Of a stretch of 64,000 nucleotides of DNA, positions 47,001 to 62,000 are shown piece after piece. The notes beneath the pieces were generated by a model that saw nothing but the letters and a program-made list of their open reading frames with translations, had not been told where the DNA came from and did not search any database. The position numbers and the translations under genes are program-made. This DNA is from Ridgeia piscesae (Eukaryota; Annelida; Polychaeta; Sabellida; Siboglinidae), in contig JAODUO010000126.1 of the NCBI GenBank assembly GCA_025642075.2, positions 174,501 through 238,500 of the forward strand, written 5' to 3'. The stretch's first letter is position 1; the number at the start of each line of letters is the position of its first letter.

Positions 47001-50000
47001 ATTTAGGGCCTTAACATATATCCTGCAGGTATCATCAATGCCTGTTCATCAGTTTATTACCATTGTTTTAAATGTTCTTAATACAATACATATTTTGAAG
47101 GCATCTACTATCTACTACTGTGTTTAATAATCCCATAAAAAAATTCAAATTTTATTTATGTCTAGAAAAAATCAACTAAGTTATTCCACATGGAGGAAGA
47201 ACCGTAGATGTTGCATGAAATAAAATAATCTAAAAACAAAGTGACTCACACAGACAGTGACAAATGGCATTTCTACAGTGGCTTGTCTATTATTTTTCAT
47301 TGAAGCCGTTTCAGTTTACAGATGGTCACATTTACAAGCTTCCATTTCTTCAGTTGGAGATAGCTGTTGTAATCGAACTAACTGTGTTGTCGATCTTATT
47401 CACATTGAAGAGATAACGTTCCTTTAACTAACAGTTGACAATTTAGTGCTAAAACATATTTACAATACGTAACCCATGTAGTATTCGTATTTGCGGGTGT
47501 TGCTTCTATCACACTTGATTCTCTCAGGTCGATGCACAGAACTGAGTGCCCAGCTGAGGTCATGTAAGGGCCATGCGGACGCTGCCCGCCAGGAACTGAC
47601 TGAGTACAAGGAGAAGGCGACTAGGATCCTACAGGTACCAGTCCTCTCACACCACCGCCCTCTTGCTGTGTGTTTGTGTAGAAACAGGTTAAAGGACATT
47701 CAGTTTGTAAGCAATTTGGCAATTGACATGGCTGTAATATTGTAAATGTTTACATTTTAATTACGCATTAAACAGTGAATAGGGGATATAATGTAAACTA
47801 TAATTACGGACATATAATTGTGAACCTGGTATATAATATAAGTGATGTCATGCTTCTGTTATAAGTCCCCTACAACTTAGGAATAACCCTTTAATAAGAA
47901 GAGACTATTACCAATACACAAGAGTTGTTGACTGTTTATAATTTTCGATTCTCATGCAATTCTTAGTGGGCGAACATAGTGTAATATATGTCAAGAGTTT
48001 CATATTTTATAAATGTCATTTCACCAACACTTTCTTGAGCATTTTATATGGTCTCTAAGCACTTGACAACATGTGACATAATTGTGTGTTGTTGCCAACA
48101 TGTGACAATTCTGTGTTGTTGCCAACATGTGACATAATTATGTGTTGTTGCCAACATGTGACAATTCTGTGTTGTTGCCAACATGTGACATAATTGTGTG
48201 TTGTTGCCAACATGTGACATAATTCTGTGTTGTTGCCAACATGTCATAATTTGTCGTGCCAACATGTAATTTGTGTTGTTGCCAACATGTCACTAATTCT
48301 GTGTGTTGCCAACATGTCATATAATTTGTGTTGTTGCCATGTCTACTGTGTTTTGCCAACATGCACATAATCTTTTTAAATGTGACATACTATTTCTGTG
48401 TTGTTGCCAACATGTGACATAATTCTGTGTTGTTGCCAACATGTCACATAATTCTGTGTTGTTGCCAACATGTCACATAATTCTGTGTTGTTGCCAACAT
48501 GTCACATAATTCTGTGTTGTTGCCAACATGTCACATAATTCTGTGTTGTTGCCAACATGTCACATAATTCTGTGTTGTTGCCAACATGTCACATAATTCT
48601 GTGTTGTTGCCAACATGTGACATAATTCTGTGTTGTTGCCAACACGTCACATAATTCTGTGTTGTTGCCAACATGTCACATAATTCTGTGTTGTTGCCAA
48701 CATGTCACATAATTCTGTGTTGTTGCCAACATGTCACATAATTCTGTGTTGTTGCCAACATGTCACATAATTTGTGTTGTTGCCAACACGTCACATAATT
48801 CTGTGTTGTTGCCAACATGTCACATAATTCTGTGTTATTGCCAACATGTCACATAATTCAGTGTTGTTGTCTTCAGTCAAAGGACCGGCTGATTGCGAGC
48901 CTGAAAGAAGGGGTGTCAGGAGGGGGTAGTGAGGTTGCAGTGTCACCAGCTGAGCTGGATGATGTGAGGCAGGAACGTGACATCCTGCGTGAAGAACTAC
49001 AACAGAGTCGCATGACCATCGAGAACCTACGCATTGAACTACAGGTAATCCTTTTGGCCTGGGAAGTGAAAACTCCTGCAAGAGGAAATAGAAAACTTGT
49101 CAACGACTCAAAGTGGCAGTACTTGATGAAATGAGAGTTGCGTAACTTGCCACCTAAACAATTCATTGTCAAGGTGGAGAGATATTAGATGTATATTACT
49201 AAAGAACATATCTTTAAAGACAAATGTCGTAATAAAACCGGTACAGTGGTAATACTTTCTGTACTTTTACCTGCTACTCATAGATCAGTGACAAGCTGTG
49301 CTAACATTCCGTTTGCGACCAAAGTAATCCCACCAGGGCCAGAGGATGACATTTGTAAAACCTGTAAATCCTCGCACCACCTTATTAGGCCCACTAGCAA
49401 ACCTATGAAGTGACTGCCCTGTATGTGTGAAACTGATGGCGATTGGACAGTTATCAGACAATATATGAATGCATAATGCGAACTAATGTCAAACTTGGCA
49501 TAAATTGTTTAATTCTACATGTTTTGTCTCATCATCTGGCAAATGACATTACGGTCTAGGCGATGTTACTGACCTGTCCAAATCCCACTATCTGTCCGAT
49601 GACCGTCACATTGACCCTAACATTCCTCAATGTTGTTGTGAAGGATCTGGAGAGTCAGCTACAACAGGACAGTGATGCTGCCCAGGAGGAGGCCCGGGCT
49701 CTCGAGGAGCAGTTGTCTGGGGAGAAACAGAGGAGGGAGGACGCCGAACAGGAGCTCGCTCGACACAAACAGGTTGGTCGGTTTGTGTGAGTGCATTGGA
49801 CGCAAGACAAACACATACTTTACCTTTTTATCAAAATAATTACCCATTTGACCATTTTCACGAGCTGCTGAGAGTATTATGTATTACTAAGTGTACTTCC
49901 CAAAACACAGGAACCTGCGTCTAGCAATATTATTGACTGATGTTATAAATAGGTATGTTCTTATATAGCGTAGTACCCCATCATTAGATTTGCTTGAAGT

Positions 50001-53000
50001 ACTTTATATTTTACACTTTACACTCTGGCAAACCTGTTAAATCAAATGGCATCTGCAGAGTTTTGTAAAGCAGTATTCCAGGGGATACCTGAGACTTACA
50101 TAATGAGCAGCACCCTTGGATAACTCAGTCTAATAGTAGTTTTATGTGGTCCTGCACATTTGTGATGAGTACAGATGTTGCGGGGCATGAAGGCAGATGG
50201 TAATGGTGAAGGTAGTTTTGGACACATTGACTTATTGGCGTGATGGTTGACTCGCAGGAGCTACGCTACGCACACGAGGAGCTGCTCAAACAGAAGACAG
50301 CACTGCAGGGTCGACTACAGGACCGCGACAGTGAGATAGAGCGACTTAGGAACCAGGTACTGTTACCTATCTCATGAGGATACAGCGTATTGCATGTTCA
50401 CAGAGTAGTTAATGTTCACAGAGTGGCTAATGTTCACAGAGTGGCTAATGTTCACAGAGTGGTTAATGTTCACACAGAGTGGTTAATGTTCACACAAAGT
50501 GGTTAATGTTCACACAAAGTGGTTAATGTTCACAGAGTGGTTAATGTTCACACAAAGTGGTTAATGTTCACAGAGTGGTTAATGTTTACACAAAGTGGTT
50601 AATGTTCACAGAGTGGTTAATGTCATCACAAAGAGTGGTTAATGTTCACGAGTGGTTAATGTTCACACAGTGGTTAATGCTCACACAGAGTGGTTAATAT
50701 TCACACAGAGTTGTTAATATTCACAGAGTGGTTAATGTTCACACAGTGGTTAATGCTCACACAGAGTGGTTAATGTTCACACAGAGTTGTTAATGTTCAC
50801 AGAGTGGTTAATGTTCACAGAGTGATGAACTGGTTTATTAAAGTAGCTTAAGTTTGCATGTATGACACTTACATGGCTTGAAGCAATTTTTGAAATTATA
50901 TGTGGTGTTGTACATCATAAGCTGGCTTAAAATTAAGCTAGCATATATGTTACTAAACACACGATGACAGTCCACAATGTTTCAGTTCGCAAAATGGTTT
51001 GTGTGATTTTTGCAAAATGTTTACAATTTACGCAACTCGAATTATCATGTTTAAAAAAACGACTGTTTTTCAGATTAATTCAGTTGCACTTCAGAACAAG
51101 CAATACAAAACACCTGGCAATTTGTTTAACGATCAAACTAAATTTTCAAATAAATGTGTTGCATTGATGCCAGTATTAGTTCCACTTATGAACAGCCAAG
51201 GTTGTGTTTTGCAGCTGACCACAAAGAGTATGAGCAGCAGTAGCCAGGTGGAGCTGGAGAATCGTCTCCACTCGCTGACGGAAAGTCTCATACAGAAGCA
51301 GACGATGCTCGAGGCACTGAGCACTGAGAAGAACTCTCTCGTGTTACAGTTGGAGAGACTCGAGGTAGGACACGACATTAGTGGAGAGACTCGAGGTAGG
51401 ACACGACATTAGTGGAGAGACTCGAGGTATGACACAACATTAGTGGAGAGACTCGAGGTAGGACACAACATTAGTGGAGAGACTCGAGGTAGGACACGAC
51501 ATTAATGGAGAGACTCGAGGTAGGACACAACATTAGTGGAGAGATCCGAGGTAGAACACGACATTAGTGGAGAGACTCGAGGTAGGACACAACATTAGTG
51601 GAGAGACTCGAGGTAGGACACGACATTAGTGGAGAGACTCAAGGTAGGACACGACATTAGTGGAGAGACTCAAGGTAGGACACAACATTAGTGGAGAGAC
51701 TCGAGGTAGGACACAACATTAGTGGAGAGACTCGAGGTAGGACACGACATTAGTGGAGAGACTCAAGGTAGGACACGACATTAGTGGAGAGACTCAAGGT
51801 AGGACACACATTAGTGGAGAGACTCAAGGTAGGACACAACATTAGTGGAGAGACTCGAGGTAGGACACAACATTAGTAGAGAGACCCGAGGTAGGACACA
51901 ACATTAGTGGAGAGACTCGAGGTAGGACACGACATTAGTGGAGAGACTCGAGGTAGGACACGACATTAGTGGAGAGACTCGAGGTAGGACACAACATTAG
52001 TGGAGAGACTCGAGGTAGGACACAACATTAGTAGAGAGACCCGAGGTAGGACACAACATTAGTGGAGAGACTCGAGGTAGGACACGACATTAGTGGAGAG
52101 ACTCGAGGTAGGACACGACATTAGTGGAGAGACTCGAGGTAGGACACGACATTAGTGGAGAGACTCGAGGTAGGACACAACATTAGTGGAGAGACTCGAG
52201 GTAGGACACAACATTAGTGGAGAGACTCGAGGTAGGACACAACATTAGTGGAGAGACTCGAGGTAGGACACGACATTAGTGGAGAGACTCGAGGTAGGAC
52301 ACAACATTAGTGGAGAGACTCGAGGTAGGACACAACATTAGTGGAGAGACTCGAGGTAGGACACAACATTAGTGGAGAGACTCGAGGTAGGACACAACAT
52401 TAGTGGAGAGACTCGAGGTAGGACACAACATTAGTGGAGAGACTCGAGGTAGGACACAACATTAGTGGAGAGACTCGAGGTAGGACACAACATTAGTGGA
52501 GAGACTCGAGGTAGGACACAACATTAGTGGAGAGACTCGAGGTAGGACAAACATTAGTGGAGAGACTCGAGGTAGGACACAACATTAGTGGAGAGACTCG
52601 AGGTAGGACACAACATTAGTGGAGAGACTCGAGGTAGGACACAACATTAGTGGAGAGACTCGAGGTAGGACACAACATTAGTGGAGAGACTCGAGGTAGG
52701 ACACAACATTAGTGGAGAGACTCGAGGTAGGACACAACATTAGTGGAGAGACTCGAGGTAGGACACAACATTAGTGGAGAGATCCGAGGTAGAACACGAC
52801 ATTAGTGGAGAGACTCGAGGTAGGACACAACATTAGTGGAGAGACTCGAGGTAGGACACAACATTAGTGGAGAGACTCGAGGTAGGACACAACATTAGTG
52901 GAGAGACTCGAGGTAGGACACAACATTAGTGGAGAGACTCGAGGTAGGACACAACATTAGTGGAGAGACTCGAGGTAGGACACGACATTAGTGAGAGACT

Positions 53001-56000
53001 CGAGGTAGGACACAACATTAGTGGAGAGACTCGAGGTAGGACACAACATTAGTGGAGAGACTCGAGGTAGGACACAACATTAGTGGAGAGACTCGAGGTA
53101 GGACACAACATTAGTAGAGAGACCCGAGGTAGGACACAACATTAGTGGAGAGACTCGAGGTAGGACACAACATTAGTGGAGAGACTCGAGGTAGGACACA
53201 ACATTAGTGGAGAGACTCGAGGTAGGACACAACATTAGTGGAGAGATCCGAGGTAGAACACGACATTAGTGGAGAGACTCGAGGTAGGACACGACATTAG
53301 TGGAGAGACTCGAGGTAGGACACAACATTAGTGGAGAGACTCGAGGTAGGACACAACATTAGTAGAGAGACCCGAGGTAGGACACAACAGTAGTGGAGAG
53401 ACTCGAGGTAGGACACGACATTAGTGGAGAGACTCGAGGTAGGACACGACATTAGTGGAGAGACTCAAGGTAGGACACAACATTAGTGGAGAGACTCAAG
53501 GTAGGACACGACATTAGTGGAGAGACTCAAGGTAGGACACAACATTAGTGGAGAGACTCGAGGTAGGACACGACATTAGTGGAGAGACTCAAGGTAGGAC
53601 ACGACATTAGTGGAGAGACTCAAGGTAGGACACAACAGTAGTGGAGAGACTCGAGGTAGGACACGACATTAGTGGAGAGACTCGAGGTAGGACACGACAT
53701 TAGTGGAGAGACTCAAGGTAGGACACGACATTAGTGGAGAGACTCAAGGTAGGACACAACATTAGTGGAGAGACTCAAGGTAGGACACGACATTAGTGGA
53801 GAGACTCAAGGTAGGACACAACATTAGTGGAGAGACTCGAGGTAGGACACGACATTAGTGGAGAGACTCGAGGTAGGACACGACATTAGTGGAGAGACTC
53901 AAGGTAGGACACGACATTAGTGGAGAGACTCAAGGTAGGACACGACATTAGTGGAGAGACTCGAGGTAGGACACAACATTAGTGGAGAGACTCGAGGTAG
54001 GACACAACATTAGTAGAGAGACCCGAGGTAGGACACAACATTAGTGGAGAGACTCAAGGTAGGACACAACATTAGTGGAGAGACTCGAGGTAGGACACGA
54101 CATTAATGGAGAGACTCGAGGTAGGACACAACATTAGTAGAGAGACTCGAGGTAGGACACAACATTAGTGGAGAGACTCGAGGTAGGACACAACATTAGT
54201 GGAGAGACTCAAGGTAGGACACAACATTAGTGGAGAGACTCGAGGTAGGACACAACATTAGTGGAGAGACTCGAGGTAGGACACGACATTAGTGGAGAGA
54301 CTCGAGGTAGGACACGACATTAGTGGAGAGACTCAAGGTAGGACACGACATTAGTGGAGAGACTCAAGGTAGGACACACATTAGTGGAGAGACTCGAGGT
54401 AGGACACGACATTAGTGGAGAGACTCGAGGTAGGACACAACATTAGTGGAGAGACTCAAGGTAGGACACGACATTAGTGGAGAGACTCGAGGTAGGACAC
54501 GACATTAGTGGAGAGACTCGAGGTAGGACACGACATTAGTGGAGAGACTCGAGGTAGGACACAACATTAGTGGAGAGACTCGAGGTAGGACACACATTAG
54601 TGGAGAGACTCGAGGTAGGACCCCGAACATTAGTGGAGAGACTCGAGGTAGGACACGACATTAGTGGAGAGACTCGAGGTAGGACACAACATTACTGGAG
54701 AGACTAGAGGTAGGACACAACATTAGTGGAGAAACTCAACGTAGGACACAATGTTAAGTAGAGGAACTTGACGTAGGACACAATGTTAAGTGGAGGAACT
54801 TAACGTAGTACACAATGTTAAGTGGAGAGACTTGATGTAGGACACAATGTTAAGTGGAGAAACTTGACGTAGGACACAATGTTAAGTGGAGAGACTTGAT
54901 GTAGGACACAATGTTAAGTGGAGAGACTTGACGTAGGACACAATGTTAAGTGGAGAAACTTGACGTAGGACACAATGTTAAGTGGAGGAACTTAACGTAG
55001 TACACAATGTTAAGTGGAGAGACTTGACGTAGGACACAATGTTAAGTGGAGAGACTTGACATAGGACACAATGTTATGTGGAGAGACTTGACATAGGACA
55101 CAGTGTAAACTGGAGAGACTTGACGTAGAAAACGAGGTTTTTTAAGTGGAGAGACTTGAGGTAGGAGGCAATGGTAAGTGGCAGACTCGACGTAGAACTT
55201 GAATTTACATGGAGAGACATCATTATTAAGTAACACAGTTATGTAAAACAGGAAATTGACATGTGCTGCCACCTGTTGTAGAAGCAGTATCGGGAATCGG
55301 AGGCAGCGGCCGTGCGGGCAAGTGCTGTCGCAGTCAATGTGAATGATGACGACGAGGGTAAGTCAGCGAACATGTGTCTCGGTTGAAATGTTGCTAGTCC
55401 AAGTTGTTGTCATACGTCTGAGGCATCTAATTCAGTTTGGGGTCGTGTTTGATGTTACAAAAGTGTGGACAATAGTTAACATCACTCTACTATGTAGGTC
55501 AGCTGTGAAACTTAGTCTTGTAGTGAAGTTGGTGTATATACCTGGTGGTTACCTTCTTTACATACAGTGTAACATTGTTACCCTATCCAGATTAACAAGT
55601 CATTATTCCAGATAAACAAATCGTGCATTCGACAGAGAATATTCTGGATTCCTTGGTTTCGGTCAAACAACATAGTACCATTGTAGCAAAGCTATAAATA
55701 ACCATCACCTGGTTTTTGCTTACGATGTGCATATCAATTTCTTCATAATTCGTTTCAGTATATCTTGATAAAACAGTTGTAGAATGATATCATTAATGAC
55801 GTTTGTGTTTGGTTTCCAGTGCGACAACGCATGCCAGGATTCATGCGCGTCACACCTCAAGATAGCAACGTGGCTCGCAAAGTGAAGAAAGCTGCCTACA
55901 ACATCGACAGATTCAGGTGACAGTCACATTCCTTAGGGACAGTCTCAAAACTACACAAGTACCGTGTAATTTAAACTTAGGTCTTTTGCACTATATGAAA

Positions 56001-59000
56001 CTTTGTATCAGTGTATTCTGCATATATAATATATTGAATTAATCAGTCATAATAATAGTTTTTAATATTTATTGTTGTATCTTACATTGCTGTTAGCTTA
56101 TTAATCAATTTTATTAATAATTTATCATTTTGTTTGGTCTAGTAATTTACTATGGATAAGTTTAGGTTTTACATATTTTTAGAAGCTCTATTTTTATATA
56201 TTTATAATTTATTTTATTTAGTTATCATTATTATTTACATATTTTACATATTTTATGTGAAGTGTGTACAGTGTAAGCTTAATTTATTGCATACATTTTA
56301 TTAATTATATTTTACCAATGTTGTATTTTATGTGCTTGGAGCAGAATCATATACCAGATATATGATGCCTTATAAATACAATTATTAATTAATATCATGT
56401 CACTTGTTGCCTAGCAACATGTCCCTCAAGACTTCACTGTCCTGGGTTTTTTCTGCAGGAAGACAACATGCTAAATAATAAATCAATTATAAAGAAAAAA
56501 ATTGACTTAAGAACCCTTAAGAATGGTAGTGAAATGGTGTATATTTATTATTTAAAGAAGTCGTGCTGTGCTGATTTAAACTGTGACCTGTTTATTTCAG
56601 CATTCGACTTGGAGTGTTTCTACGGAGATATCCAATAGCTCGCATCTTTGTCATAATCTACATGGTGAGTGTGTGATGTGGCACAGTTACCCTGTGTACC
56701 CTCCTGTGTACCCTCCTGTGTACCCTCCTGTGTACCCTCCTGTGTACCTCCTGTGTACCTCCTGTTTACCTCCTGTGTACCCTCCTGTGTACCCTCCTGT
56801 GTACCTCCTGTGTACCTCCTGTGTACCTCCTTAAACCCCCCCCGTGTACCCCCCTTTTACCCCCCCTGTGTACCCTCCCCGTGTACCCCCCCCTTTTACC
56901 CTCCTGTGTACCTCCTGTGTACCCTCCCCGTGTTCCCTCCTTTTACCCCCCTTTTGTACCCTCCTGTGTACCCTCCTGTGTACCCTCCTGTGTACCCTCC
57001 TGTGTTCCCTCCTGTGTACCCTCCTGTGTACCCTCCTTTTACCTCCTGTGTACCCTCCTGTGTACCCCCGTGTACCTCCTGTGTACCTCCCGTGTACCTC
57101 CTGTGTCCCCCCCTGTGTCCTCCCCGTTTTCCCCCCTGTGTACCCTCCTGTGTTCCCCGTGTACCTCCTTGTACCTCCTTTTACCCCCCTGTGTACCTCC
57201 TGTGTACCCTCCTGTGTACCTCTTGTACCCCCCCTGTGCCCTCCTTTTACCTCCCTTTTACCTCCTTTTCCTCCTTTTACCTCCTGTGTACCTCCTGTGT
57301 ACCCTCCTTTTTCCCCCGGTACCTCCTGGTACCCCCTGTGTACCCTCCTGTGTACCCTCCTGTGTACCCCCCTGTGTACCTCCTGTGTACCCTCCTGTGT
57401 CCCCCCTGTGCCCTCCCGTGCCCCCCTGTGTACCCTCCTGGTCCTCCTGTGTACCTCCTGTGTACCTCCGTGCCTCCTTTTACCCCTTTTCCCCTGTGCC
57501 CCCTGTGTCCTCCTGTGTACCCTCCTGTGTACCTCCTGTGTACCTCCTGTGTACCCTCCTGTGTACCCCCTGTGTACCTCCTGTGTACCCTCCTGTGTAC
57601 CTCCTGTGTACCTCCTGTGTACCCTCCTGTGTACCCTCCTGTGTACCTCCTGTGTACCTCCTGTGTACCCCCTGTGTACCTCCTGTGTACCTCCTGTGTA
57701 CCCCCTGTGTACCTCCTGTGTACCTCCTGTGTACCTCCTGTGTACCTCCTGTGTCCTCCTGTGTCCTCCTGTTTCCCCCTGTGTTCCTTTATTTTGCCCC
57801 TTTTACCCCCTGTGTACCCCCTGTGTACCTCCCTTTTCCTCCTGTGTACCTCCTGTGTCCTCCTGTGTTTTCCTCCTGTGTACCCTCCTGTGCCTCCTGT
57901 GTTTTTTCCTCCTTTTACCTCCCCGTGTACCTCCCCGTGTACCTCCTGTGTACCTCCCGTGTCCCCCTGTGTACCCCCCTGTGTCCTCCTGTGTACCCCC
58001 TGTGTACCTCCTTTTACCCCCCTGTGTCCTCCTGTGTACCTCCTGTGTACCTCCTTTTACCCCTTTCCCCTGTGTACCTCCTTTATTTGTACCTCCTTTT
58101 ACCTCCTTGTACCTCCTGTGTACCCCCCTGTGTTTCCCCCCCCGTGTACCTCCTGTGTACCCTCCTGTGTACCCTCCTGTGTACCCTCCTGTGTACCCCC
58201 TGGTACCTCCTGCGTACCTCCTGCGTACCTCCTGTGTACCTCCTGTGTACCCTCCCGTGTACCCTCCCGTGTACCCTCCCGTGTACCTCCCGTGTACCTC
58301 CTGTGTACCTCCTGTGTACCTCCTGTGTACCTCCTGTGTACCTCCTGTGTACCCTCCTGTGTACCTCCTGTGTACCTCCTGTGTCCCTCCGGTTTACCCT
58401 CCCTGTGCCTCCTGTGGCCCCTGTGTACCCTCCTTTGTACCCCCCCTGTGTACCTCCTGTGTACCTCCTGTGTCCCCCCTGTGTACCTCCTGTGTACCTC
58501 CTGTGTACCCCCTGTGTACCTCCTGTGTACCCCCTGTGTACCCCCTGTGTACCCCCTGTGTACCTCCTGTTTTACCTCCTGTGTACCTCCTGTGTACCTC
58601 CTGTGTACCTCCTGTGTCCCTCCTGTGTACCCTCCTGTGTACCTCCTGTGTACCTCCTGTGTACCTCCTGTGTACCTCCTGTGTACCCCCTGTGTACCTC
58701 CTGTGTACCTCCTGTGTACCCCCTGTGTACCTCCTGTGTACCTCCTGTGTACCCCCTGTGTACCTCCTGTGTACCTCCCCGTGTACCCCCCTGTGTACCC
58801 TCCTTTTACCCCCCGTGTACCCTCCTGTGTACCCCCTGTGTCCCCGTGTACCCCCCTGTGTCCCCCCTGTGTACCCCCTGTGTACCCCCTTTTCCTCCTG
58901 TGTCCTCCTGTGACCTCCTGTGGCCTCCTTGTACCCCCTGTGTACCCCCTGTGTAAACCCCCTGTGTACCTCCTGTGTACCCCCTGTGTACCTCCCGTGC

Positions 59001-62000
59001 CTCCTTTTACCTCCTTTTCCCCCCTTTTGTACCCCCTTGTACCCTCCTGTGTACCCTCCTGTGTACCTCCTGTGTACCCTCCTGTGTACCCCCCCTGTGT
59101 CCCCCCTGTGTACCCCCCTTTTACCCCCCTGTGTACCTTCCCGTGTACCCCCCTGGTACCCCCTGTGTACCCTCCTGTGTACCCTCCTGTTCCCCTCCTG
59201 TGTACCCTCCTGTGTACCTCCTGTGTACCCTCCTGTGGGTTTTACCTCCTGTGTACCCTCCTTTTACCTCCTGTGTACCCTCCTGTGTACCTCCTGTGTA
59301 CCTCCTGTGTACCTCCTGTGTACCTCCTGTGCCTCCTGTGTACCCTCCTGTGTACCCTCCTGTGTACCCTCCTGTGTACCTCATGTGTACCCTCCTGTGT
59401 ACCCTCCTGTGTACCTCCTGTGTACCTCCTGTGCCCTCCTTTATTGGGCCCTCCTGTGTACCTCCTGTGTAACCTCCTGTGTACCTCCTGTGTCCTCCCT
59501 GTGTACCTCCTGTGTACCTCCTGTGTACCCTCCTGTGTACCCTCCTGTGTACCTCCTGTGTACCTCCTGTGTACCCTCCTGTGTACCCTCCTGTGTACCC
59601 TCCTGTGTACCTCCTGTGTCCCTCCTGTGTCCCCCCTGTGTACCCCCCTGGCCTCCTGTGCCCCCTGCGTCCTCCTGGTACCTCCTTTTACCTCCTGTGT
59701 ACCTCCCCGTGTACCCCCCTTTTACCCCCCTGTGTCCTCCTGTGTACCCCCCCTGTGTCCTCCTGTGTACCTCCTGTGTACCTCCTGTGTACCTCCTGTG
59801 TACCCCCCTGTGTACCTCCCCGTGTACCTCCCCGTGTACCTCCTGTGTACCTCCTTTTACCCCCTGTTTTACCTCCTGTGTACCCTCCTGTGTACCTCCT
59901 GTGTACCTCCTGTGTACCCCCTGTGTCCCTCCTGTGTACCTCCTTTTGTACCTCCTGTGTACCCTCCTGTGTACCCTCCTTTTACCTCCTGTTCCTCCTG
60001 TGTACCTCCTGTGTACCTCCTGTGTCCTCCTGTGTACCTCCTTGTCCTCCTGTGCCTCCTGTCCTCCTGTGCCCCCCCGTGTACCCCCTGTGTACCCCCT
60101 GTGTACCTCCCTTTTACCTCCTGTGTACCTCCTTTTACCCTGTGTACCCCCCTTTTACCTCCTGTGTACCTCCTGTGTACCTCCTGTGTACCTCCTGTGT
60201 ACCTCCTGTGTACCTCCTGTGTACCCCCCTTTTACCTCCTTTTACCCCCTGTGTACCCCCCTTTTCCTCCTGTGTACCTCCTGTGTACCTCCCCGTGTAC
60301 CCCCCTGTGTACCCCCCTTTTTGTACCCCCCTGTGTCCTCCTGTGTACCCCCTTTTACCTCCTGTGTACCTCCTGTTTACCTCCTGTGTACCTCCTGTGT
60401 ACCCTCCTGTGACCCCCCTCCTGGTACCTCCCTGCGTACCTCCTGTGTACCTCCTGTGTACCTCCTGTGTACCTCCTGTGTTCCTCCTTTTACCCCCCTG
60501 TGTACCCCCTTTTACCCCCTGTGTTTCCTCCCTGTGTACCTCCTGTGCCCCCTGTGTACCCCCTGTGTACCCCCTGTGTACCTCCCCGTGTCCTCCTGTG
60601 TACCTCCTGTGTACCCCCCTGTGTACCCCCCCGTGTACCCTCCCGTGTACCTCCCGTGTACCTCCCGTGTACCTCCTGTGTACCTCCTGTGTTTCCTCCC
60701 GTGTCCTCCTGTGTACCTCCTTTTACCCTCCCTTTTACCTCCCCGTTAAACCCCCTGTGTACCCCCTGTGTACCTTCCTGTGTACCTCCTGTGTACCTCC
60801 GGGACCTCCTGTGTACCTCCTGTGTACCTCCTGTGTACCTCCTGTGTACCTCCTGTGTACCTCCTGTGTACCTCCTGTGTACCTCCTGTGTACCTCCTGT
60901 GTACCCCCCTGTGTACCTGTGTACCCTCCTGTGTACCCTCCTGTGTACCTCCTGTGTACCTCCTGTGTACCCCCCCCGTGTACCCCCCTGTGTACCTCCT
61001 GTGTACCTCCTGTGTACCTCCTTTTGTACCTCCTTTTACCTCCCTTTTCCTCCCGTGTACCTCCTGTGTTTTGCCTCCTGTGTACCCCCCCTGTGTACCC
61101 CCTGTGTACCCCCTGTGTACCCCCTGTTTACCCCCTTTTACCTCCCGTGTACCTCCTGTGCCCTCCCTTGTACCTCCTGTTTACCTCCCGTGCCCTTGGC
61201 CTCCTGTGTACCTCCCCGTGTACCTCCTTTTACCTCCTGTGTCCTCCTTTTTTTCCTCCTTTTACCTCCTGTGCCCCCTGTGTACCCCCCCGTTTTTCCC
61301 CCCTTTATTTTGTACCCCCTGTGTCCCCTGTGTACCCCCCTTTGTACCTCCTGTGTACCTCCTGTGTACCTCCTTGTACCTCCTTTTCCCCCTTTTTTTA
61401 TTTTCCCGTGTACCTTCCCGTGTACCTCCTGTGTACCCTCCTTTTACCCCCCTGTGACCCCCCTGTGTCCTCCTGTGTACCCCCCCTGGTCCTCCTGTGT
61501 ACCTCCTGTGTACCTCCTTTTTGTACCCCCTGTGTACCCCCTGTGTACCCCCTGTGTACCTCCCTTTTTACCCCTTTCCCGTGTACCTCCTTGTACCTCC
61601 TGTGTACCTCCTGTGCCTCCCGTGTACCTCCTGTTTTACCTCCTGTGTACCCCCCCTTGTACCTCCTGTGTACCTCCCGTGTACCCTCCCGTGTACCCCT
61701 CCCCCCGTACCTCCGTTCCTCCTGTGCCTCCTGTGCCTCCTGTGCCTCCTGTGCCCCCCTGTGCCCCCGTGTACCTCCTGTGTACCCCCCCGTGTACCTC
61801 CTGTGTACCTCCTGTGGGACCCTCCTGTGTACCCTCCTGTGTCCTCCTGTGTATTTGCCCCCTGTGCCTCCTGTGTACCTCCCCGTGCCTCCTTTTGTAC
61901 CTCCTTTTACCTCCTGTGTACCCCCTGTGTACCCCCGTGTACCCCCTGTGTACCCCCCCGTGTACCTCCTTTTACCTCCTGTGTACCTCCTTGTACCCCC

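Noticed and set aside
48817..49134. Start codon at 48817 for the GOLGA5 segment
   Set aside because: It lies in the minisatellite intron; the exon boundary at 48877 is set by the acceptor, by phase and by homology.
48062..55200. Regularly spaced repeats considered as CRISPR arrays
   Set aside because: Units are contiguous tandem repeats without unique spacers, in a eukaryotic intron.
56669..60412. 1247-codon open frame (and overlapping frames of 711, 689, 609, 860, 550 and 404 codons)
   Set aside because: Pure translation of the CCTCCTGTGTAC satellite, which lacks stop codons in all three plus frames. No domains, and it starts inside the GOLGA5 intron.
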